Positions 7,415-12,548 of a DNA stretch of 12,548 nucleotides are shown piece after piece. The stretch covers positions 1 to 12,548 of the forward strand of contig JANPPS010000108.1 of the NCBI GenBank assembly GCA_031428635.1. Reading direction: 5' to 3'. A program made the translations under genes and the position numbers. The stretch is from JANPPS01 sp031428635. GTDB lineage: Bacteria > Pseudomonadota > Alphaproteobacteria > Acetobacterales > Acetobacteraceae. The notes beneath the pieces were generated by a model. It was not told the DNA's origin. It searched no databases and saw only the letters and a program-made list of their open reading frames with translations. The first letter of the stretch is position 1. The number at the start of each line of letters is the position of its first letter.

Positions 7415-9452
7415 GCTTGCCGATCCGCTGCTGCAACCGTACCAGCTGCGGCACCTGACGTTGCGCAACCGCTTCATGAGCACGGCGCATGAGCCGTCCT
7501 ACTCCGAAGACGGGATGCCGAAGGACCGCTATCGGCTGTACCATGTCGAAAAGGCGAAGGGTGGGATCGCGCTGACGATGACGGCGGGCTCCGCAGTGGT
7601 GTCGCCCGACAGCCCGCCGGTGTTCGGTAACCTGCTGGCCTACAAGGACGAGATCGTTCCGTGGCTGCGGCGGTTGACCGATGAATGTCACGAGCACGGG
7701 TCCGCGGTGATGATCCAGCTGACCCATCTCGGACGGCGGACGGCGTGGAATAAGGCGGATTGGTTGCCGATCCTGGCGCCGTCCCGGGTGCGTGAGGCGG
7801 CGCATCGCGGCTTTCCGAAGGCGGCAGAGAATTGGGACATCGATCGCGTGATCGCCGACTACGCAGCGGCGGCGCAGCGGATGGATGCGGCGGGGCTCGA
7901 CGGGTTCGAGATCGATGCGTATGGGCATTTTCCCGACCAGTTCTGGTCGCCGGCGACCAACCAGCGCGACGACGAGTTCGGCGGCAGCCTGGATAATCGG
8001 ATGCGGTTCTCGCAACGCGTGCTGGATGCGATGCGGGCCGCCGTGGGACCCCGCATGCTGATCGGCGTGCGGATGGTGGCCGACGAGGATTGGGATATCG
8101 GCATGACGCGCGCGGACGGTATGGAGATCGCGCGCCGCTTCGCCTCGGGCGGCAATGTGGACTTCCTCAATATCGTCAAAGGCCACATGGACACGGATAA
8201 CGCGCTGTCCCACGTGATCCCGATACAAGGCATGGCTACCGCGCCGCATCTGGAATTCGCGGGCGAGGTGCGGGCAGCCACCCGCTTTCCGGTGTTCCAC
8301 GCGGCCCGGATCAACGACGTGGCCACCGCCCGGCACGCGATCGCGGAGGGCAAGCTCGACATGGTTGGCATGACCCGGGCGCACATCGCCGATCCGCATA
8401 TCGCCCGCAAGGTCGCGGCGGGACAGGAGGACCGGATCCGTCCCTGCGTCGGCGCGACGTATTGCCTCGATCGGATCTACGAGGGCAATGAGGCGCTGTG
8501 CGTCCATAATCCGGCCACCGGGCGTGAGGCGACCATGCCCCATGTGATCGCGCGGGCGGAGGGGGCGCCGCGCCGCGTTGTCGTGGTGGGGGCGGGGCCG
8601 GCCGGGCTCGAAGCTGCGCGGGTCGCGTGTGAGCGCGGGCACCACGTCACGCTGCTGGAGGCGACGGAGCGGGCGGGCGGGCAAGTGCTGCTTGCCTCGC
8701 GGACGCCGCGGCGGCGTGAGCTGATCGGGATCGTCGACTGGCGCCTGGCCGAGTTACGGCGGCTCGGCGCGGAGCTGCGTTTCAACGTCTATGCCGAGGC
8801 CGCCGATATCCTGGCGCTTCTGCCCGATGTGGTGTTCGTGGCCACTGGTGGCACGCCCGACACGGCGTTGCTGGCAGAGGGCAACGATCTGGTCGTGTCG
8901 AGCTGGGACGTGGTCGGCGGTGGTGCCGCGATTGCCGGGCGCGTGCTGGTCTATGACGATAACGGCAACCACCCGGGCATGCAGGCGGCCGAAGTGCTGG
9001 CCGAGGCGGGCGCGGAGGTCGAGCTGGTGACGCCGGAGCGGATGCTGGCGCCCGAAATCGGTGGGCTGAACCATGCCGCCTATGCCCGCATCTTCCATCG
9101 GTGCGGCGTACGCGTGACGATGAACCAGCGGCTGCTCGCGGTGCGCCGCAGCGGTAACGAGCTGGTGGCGACCCTGGGCAGCGACTATGGCGAGCGAACA
9201 GAAGAGCGTCGCGTGGACCAGGTGGTGGTCGAGCATGGGACGATCCCGTCCGACGAGCTGTATCTGGCGCTACGGCCGCACTCGTCGAACGATGGCGAAG
9301 TGGACCACAAGGCGCTGCTGGGTGGCGAGGGGCAAAATGTGATCCGTAATCCCGAGGGCCAGTTCCAGCTGTTCCGCCTCGGCGATGCGGTCGCGAGCCG
9401 CAATATCCACGCCGCGATATTCGATGCGTTGCGCCTGGCGAAGGACCTGTGA
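7395..9452 (+). CDS. dgcA: dimethylglycine demethylase, flavoprotein subunit
   Basis: A 685-residue protein of the trimethylamine dehydrogenase/old-yellow-enzyme family. It is expected to oxidise dimethylglycine to sarcosine and pass electrons to DgcB and an electron-transfer flavoprotein. An FMN TIM barrel fills about residues 10-345 (LRNRFMSTAHEPSY, GFEIDAYGHFPDQFWSP, NQRDDEFGGSLDNR). A short Cys segment follows (C351, C357, C369 in CVGATYC and ALCVHNP). Then comes a pyridine-nucleotide-disulfide-like Rossmann domain with VVVVGAGPAGLEA at 395-407. The Cys segment lacks the second Cys of the C-x2-C-x3-C-x11-C pattern known from trimethylamine dehydrogenase. An N-methylproline demethylase (StcD-like) is the closest alternative; the gbc and sox neighbours favour DgcA. 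dgcB is not seen next to it. The stop shares its last base with the soxB ATG. Confidence 0.82.
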   Translation: MHISPHKLADPLLQPYQLRHLTLRNRFMSTAHEPSYSEDGMPKDRYRLYHVEKAKGGIALTMTAGSAVVSPDSPPVFGNLLAYKDEIVPWLRRLTDECHEHGSAVMIQLTHLGRRTAWNKADWLPILAPSRVREAAHRGFPKAAENWDIDRVIADYAAAAQRMDAAGLDGFEIDAYGHFPDQFWSPATNQRDDEFGGSLDNRMRFSQRVLDAMRAAVGPRMLIGVRMVADEDWDIGMTRADGMEIARRFASGGNVDFLNIVKGHMDTDNALSHVIPIQGMATAPHLEFAGEVRAATRFPVFHAARINDVATARHAIAEGKLDMVGMTRAHIADPHIARKVAAGQEDRIRPCVGATYCLDRIYEGNEALCVHNPATGREATMPHVIARAEGAPRRVVVVGAGPAGLEAARVACERGHHVTLLEATERAGGQVLLASRTPRRRELIGIVDWRLAELRRLGAELRFNVYAEAADILALLPDVVFVATGGTPDTALLAEGNDLVVSSWDVVGGGAAIAGRVLVYDDNGNHPGMQAAEVLAEAGAEVELVTPERMLAPEIGGLNHAAYARIFHRCGVRVTMNQRLLAVRRSGNELVATLGSDYGERTEERRVDQVVVEHGTIPSDELYLALRPHSSNDGEVDHKALLGGEGQNVIRNPEGQFQLFRLGDAVASRNIHAAIFDALRLAKDL

Positions 9453-10708
9453 TGCGTAGATTTTCAGCCGCCGCCCTGTTGCGCGAGGCACTGCGAGGAC
9501 AATCCGGCTGGGGCCCGCAATGGCGCGCGCCCGAGCAGCCCAAGCCGCGCTATGATGTCATTATCGTCGGCGCCGGCGGGCACGGGCTGGCGACGGCCTA
9601 CTACCTCGCCAAGCAGCACGGAATAACCAACGTGGCCGTGCTCGAGAAGGGTTGGCTCGGCGGCGGTAACACCGGCCGCAACACGACCATTATTCGCAGC
9701 AACTACCTGATGCCAGAAAGCGCGGCGCTCTATGAGCATTCGGTCAAGCTATGGGAAACGCTGTCGGCCGAGCTAAACTACAACGTCATGTATTCCCCGC
9801 GGGGCGTCATGATGCTCGCGCACAACGTACATGACGTGCAGGTGTTCAAGCGGCACGTTCACGCAAACCGGCTGCAGGGGATCGACAACGAGTGGCTGAC
9901 GGTGGAGCAGGCGCAGGCGTTCTGCCCGCCGCTGAATATCGGTGCGGGCATGCGCTACCCGGTGCTCGGCGCCTCGTTGCAGCGGCGTGGCGGTACGGCG
10001 CGGCACGACGCGGTGGCATGGGGTTATGCCCGGGCGGCAAGCGCGCTGGGGGTCGACATCATCCAGCGCTGCGAGGTCACGGGTGTCATTCGCGATGCGC
10101 GCGGGGCGGTCAGAGGCGTCCAGACCAGCCGGGGCCGGATTATGGCGGGTAAGGTCGGCGTGGCGGCTGCCGGGCATACCAGCGTCATCATGGCGATGGC
10201 CGGGCAGCGTATGCCGCTCGAGAGCTACCCGCTGCAGGCGCTGGTGAGCGAGCCGGTGAAGCCGTGCTTCCCGTGCGTGGTCATGTCGAACACGATCCAC
10301 GCTTACATCAGCCAGTCCGACAAGGGGGAGTTGGTGATTGGGGCTGGGACGGACGCCTACACCAGCTATAGCCAGGCCGGCGGGCTGCATATCGCGACGC
10401 ATACGCTGGACGCGATCTGCGAGCTTTTTCCGCAATTCCGGCGCATGCGCATGCTGCGTAACTGGGGCGGTATCGTCGACGTGACGCCGGACCGCAGCGC
10501 GATCATCGCCAAGACCGACGTTCCCGGCCTGTATGTGAACTGCGGCTGGGGCACTGGCGGGTTCAAGGCCACACCGGGCTCCGGCTCGGTGTTCGCACAC
10601 ACCATCGCCCACGACGCGCCGCATCGGCTGAACGCCGCGTTCGGGCTGGACCGGTTCCGCACCGGCAGGCTGGTCGACGAGGCCGCGGCAGCCGCGGTGG
10701 CGCACTGA
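9452..10708 (+). CDS. soxB: sarcosine oxidase beta subunit
   Basis: A 418-residue catalytic subunit of heterotetrameric sarcosine oxidase, which oxidises sarcosine to glycine. The N-terminal FAD-binding motif is VIIVGAGGHGLATAYYL (dinucleotide-binding Gly at 40-45). It is followed by KGWLGGGNTGRNTTIIRSNY, highly characteristic of SoxB. H185 in RGGTARHDAVAWG corresponds to the histidine that carries covalent FMN in this family. The C-terminal GIVDVTPDRSAII and NCGWGTGGFKATPGSG are also diagnostic. The start is ATG at 9452, overlapping the dgcA stop as TGATG, with AAGGA at 9441-9445; a GTG three bases upstream is possible. soxD follows after one base. Length matches the family. Confidence 0.95.
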   Translation: MRRFSAAALLREALRGQSGWGPQWRAPEQPKPRYDVIIVGAGGHGLATAYYLAKQHGITNVAVLEKGWLGGGNTGRNTTIIRSNYLMPESAALYEHSVKLWETLSAELNYNVMYSPRGVMMLAHNVHDVQVFKRHVHANRLQGIDNEWLTVEQAQAFCPPLNIGAGMRYPVLGASLQRRGGTARHDAVAWGYARAASALGVDIIQRCEVTGVIRDARGAVRGVQTSRGRIMAGKVGVAAAGHTSVIMAMAGQRMPLESYPLQALVSEPVKPCFPCVVMSNTIHAYISQSDKGELVIGAGTDAYTSYSQAGGLHIATHTLDAICELFPQFRRMRMLRNWGGIVDVTPDRSAIIAKTDVPGLYVNCGWGTGGFKATPGSGSVFAHTIAHDAPHRLNAAFGLDRFRTGRLVDEAAAAAVAH

Positions 10709-10709
10709 C

Positions 10710-11057
10710 ATGCTGCTGATCCCATGCCCGATCTGCGGCAAGCGCCCGGAAGCCGAGTTCGCCTATGCTGGTGAGGCGCATCTCGCCCGCCCGCCCGATC
10801 CGTCCGCGATGGCTGACGATCCCTGGGCCGACTTTCTGCACCATCGTTCCAATCCGAAGGGCGAGCATGCCGAGCGCTGGCGCCACACCCATGGGTGCGG
10901 CCGGTTTTTCAACGCCGTGCGCCACACGGTGACGGACCGGTTCGTTGTCACGTACCCAGCCGGATCCCGACGCCCGGACAACCCGGCGCTCAACGACGGC
11001 GCCAGCCTCGATGCGCCTGAGACGCGAACCGACATCGAGAAATGGGGGCCGGCATGA
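10710..11057 (+). CDS. soxD: sarcosine oxidase delta subunit
   Basis: A 115-residue small structural subunit of tetrameric sarcosine oxidase. The zinc ligands known for this subunit are all present at the expected positions: C6 and C9 (IPCPICGKR), H59 and C63 (RHTHGCGRFFNAVR). The run HHRSNPKGEHAERW is typical of SoxD. It begins one base after soxB and its stop overlaps the soxA ATG as ATGA, so translation of B, D and A is probably coupled. The C-terminal tail beyond about residue 85 is hydrophilic and variable in the family. Confidence 0.95.
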   Translation: MLLIPCPICGKRPEAEFAYAGEAHLARPPDPSAMADDPWADFLHHRSNPKGEHAERWRHTHGCGRFFNAVRHTVTDRFVVTYPAGSRRPDNPALNDGASLDAPETRTDIEKWGPA

Positions 11058-12451
11058 GCATCCGCTTCAGCTTCGACGGCCGCACTTACGCCGGCCGCCC
11101 CGGCGACACGCTTGCCGCGGCGTTGCTGGCCAACGGCGTCCGCCTGATGGGCCGCTCGTTCAAATATCATCGGCCGCGGGGCCTGCTAGCCGCCGGGTCG
11201 GAGGAGCCGAACGCCCTGGTCGAGGTCGATCGCGGCGACGGCCGGCGGACGCCGAATCTGCGCGCGACGCAGGTCGAAATCTACGACGGGTTGGTCGCGC
11301 GCAGCCAGAACCGGTTCCCATCGCTGTCATTTGACCTGCAGGCGATCAACGACCTGGCCGCGCCACTGCTGTCGGCCGGCTTTTACTACAAGACTTTCAT
11401 GGGCCCGCACGGCGCCTGGGCGAAGCTCTATGAGCCCATCATCCGCCGCGCCGCTGGGCTGGGCCGCGCGCCCGAGGCCCCGGACAGCGACCATTATGGC
11501 AACCGCTACGCGCATTGCGACGTGCTGGTGGTGGGCGCCGGCCCGGCCGGCTTGGCGGCTGCCGATGCGGCGTCCGCGTCCGGTGCGCGGGTGATCCTGT
11601 GCGATGAGCAGAGCCGGTTCGGCGGCAGTTTGCTGGCCGAGCGCCGGGCCTTGATCGACGGCCGCCCGGCGACGGACTGGCTCCAGGACCGCGTCGGCGC
11701 GTTGCACGCCCGGCCAAACGTGAGAATGCTGAGCCGCACGACCGCGTTCGGCTGGTATCCGGACAACCTGATCGGGCTTGTGGAGCGGGTTACCGACCAT
11801 CTCGCGGATCCCGACCCGGCGCTGGTGCGTGAGCGGCTTTGGCAGGTTCGCGCCTCCGAGGTTGTGATCGCCACCGGCGCGATCGAGCGACCACTCGTGT
11901 TCCCCGGCAACGACCGGCCGGGTGTCATGCTGGCCGACGCCGCGCGGACCTACGCGGTGCGCTATGACGCGCTGCCCGCCCGCCGAGTCGTGGTCGCGAC
12001 AACAAGCGACACGGCCTACCGCGCCGCGCTCGATCTACAGGAATGCGGTGCAGAGATCGCGTTGATCGCCGACGCACGGCCCCGGGCCGATGGAGCCTGG
12101 CCAGACGCAGCGCGGCGGGCCGGCATTCGGGTCGAGGCGGGCATGCATGTACTGGGCACCCGCGGAAGGCTGGGTTTGCGGGTCGTGATCGTGGGCCGTC
12201 CGGGCCAGCGGCGGCGCGAACATGTGCGGGCCGGGCTGTTGGCGATGAGTGGCGGCTTCACGCCGGTGCTGAACCTGTTCTCGCAATCGCGCGGTAAGCT
12301 GCGCTGGGACGAAGCGGCCGACACGTTCCTGCCGGGTCAGTCCGCGGCCGCCGAACGATCGGCCGGGGCGTGCCACGGGGTCTATACGCTAGAGGCCGTG
12401 CTGCGCGACGGCGTGCGCGCCGGGATCGACGCGGCGCAGGCGGCGGGTTAG
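11054..12451 (+). CDS. soxA: sarcosine oxidase alpha subunit, N-terminal half ending at a premature stop
   Basis: This frame encodes 465 residues of the alpha subunit, which is normally about 950-1000. It opens with the ferredoxin-like domain (FSFDGRTYAGRPGDTLAAALLANG, split here as FSFDGRTYAG and RPGDTLAAAL), then GRSFKYHRPRGLL and EEPNAL. The NAD-binding Rossmann motif VLVVGAGPAGLAAA begins near 158, and the half ends with AMSGGFTPVLNLFSQSRGKL and ERSAGACHGVY. The C-terminal folate-binding aminomethyltransferase half, which moves the one-carbon unit to tetrahydrofolate, is missing because TAG at 12449-12451 closes the frame. ATG at 11054 overlaps the soxD stop. The leader often seen before the first strand (a SGGxIDR-type segment) is absent. 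Without its second half the enzyme would probably lose folate coupling and perhaps stability. Nonsense mutation, sequence error and a natural split are all possible. Confidence 0.88.
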   Translation: MSIRFSFDGRTYAGRPGDTLAAALLANGVRLMGRSFKYHRPRGLLAAGSEEPNALVEVDRGDGRRTPNLRATQVEIYDGLVARSQNRFPSLSFDLQAINDLAAPLLSAGFYYKTFMGPHGAWAKLYEPIIRRAAGLGRAPEAPDSDHYGNRYAHCDVLVVGAGPAGLAAADAASASGARVILCDEQSRFGGSLLAERRALIDGRPATDWLQDRVGALHARPNVRMLSRTTAFGWYPDNLIGLVERVTDHLADPDPALVRERLWQVRASEVVIATGAIERPLVFPGNDRPGVMLADAARTYAVRYDALPARRVVVATTSDTAYRAALDLQECGAEIALIADARPRADGAWPDAARRAGIRVEAGMHVLGTRGRLGLRVVIVGRPGQRRREHVRAGLLAMSGGFTPVLNLFSQSRGKLRWDEAADTFLPGQSAAAERSAGACHGVYTLEAVLRDGVRAGIDAAQAAG

Positions 12452-12548
12452 GACCCGCAGACGGTTCCCACAGTGTCGGCCGACGCACCCGCCGCGGAGG
12501 GGACGGCGCCCGGGGCGCAGCCCGCCCCGGTGGGCCAGGCCGGAGGCG
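12452..12548 (+). pseudogene. soxA: in-frame continuation of soxA after the TAG, partial
   Basis: After the TAG the same reading frame stays open for 32 codons to the window edge and encodes an Ala/Pro/Gly-rich stretch (DPQTVPTVSADAPAAEG, then TAPGAQPAPVGQAGG). This composition matches the flexible linker that normally joins the two halves of the alpha subunit. It suggests the C-terminal half continues in frame beyond the window. All three frames are open here, so frame choice rests on composition. A GTG at 12473 is in frame but has no ribosome binding site. Confidence 0.6.

Noticed and set aside
7311..8684. 457-codon open frame on the - strand opposite dgcA
   Set aside because: Its composition is typical of the complement of a GC-rich gene and no domain is recognisable; dgcA on the + strand is clear throughout.
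9773..10741. 322-codon open frame on the - strand opposite soxB
   Set aside because: Shadow of soxB with no family motif, and no ribosome binding site or promoter considered convincing.
12449..12451. TAG read as pyrrolysine or another recoded amino acid
   Set aside because: No pyl genes are visible, the pathway is the aerobic oxidative one, and TAG ends the ATPase gene normally; simple nonsense or error is more likely.

Overview
The window is GC-rich and looks like an alphaproteobacterium. The protein families, the IS5-type transposase remnant and the strong G/C at third codon positions all fit, and Rhodospirillales/Acetobacteraceae is a reasonable but unproven guess. From about 1091 to the right edge every gene lies on the + strand, with very short gaps or overlaps. 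Together they form one functional unit for importing and stepwise demethylating a quaternary amine, almost certainly glycine betaine.

Layout. Positions 1-769 hold the 5' part of a decayed IS5-family insertion sequence on the - strand. It has an in-frame TAA, a frameshift and an in-frame TGA, and it runs off the left edge. Positions 770-1090 are a non-coding leader, AT-richer near its end, that probably carries the operon promoter. Positions 1091-4087 encode a ProU/Cho-type ABC importer: periplasmic binding protein, permease and ATPase. After a 56-base gap come the Rieske glycine betaine monooxygenase (gbcA) and its ferredoxin reductase (gbcB). Next is a GbdR-like regulator with a class-I glutamine amidotransferase-like domain and an AraC helix-turn-helix, then a dimethylglycine demethylase flavoprotein (dgcA). 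Last come three subunits of heterotetrameric sarcosine oxidase (soxB, soxD, soxA); soxG would lie beyond the right edge.

How the genes work together. The importer brings betaine in. GbcAB converts glycine betaine to dimethylglycine plus formaldehyde, DgcA converts dimethylglycine to sarcosine, and SoxBDAG converts sarcosine to glycine, passing the one-carbon unit to tetrahydrofolate. The regulator inside the operon probably senses an intermediate, as GbdR does in Pseudomonas. The dgcB and electron-transfer flavoprotein partners are not in the window.

The most notable oddity is soxA. Its reading frame is cut by an in-frame TAG at 12449-12451, just after the pyridine-nucleotide-oxidoreductase half. 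The same frame then continues open to the window end as an Ala/Pro-rich stretch that looks like the normal inter-domain linker. This is either a nonsense mutation, a sequence error or a naturally split alpha subunit. I found no CRISPR array, tRNA, rRNA or wholly unknown system; the novelty is in gene arrangement and in the broken or atypical members.
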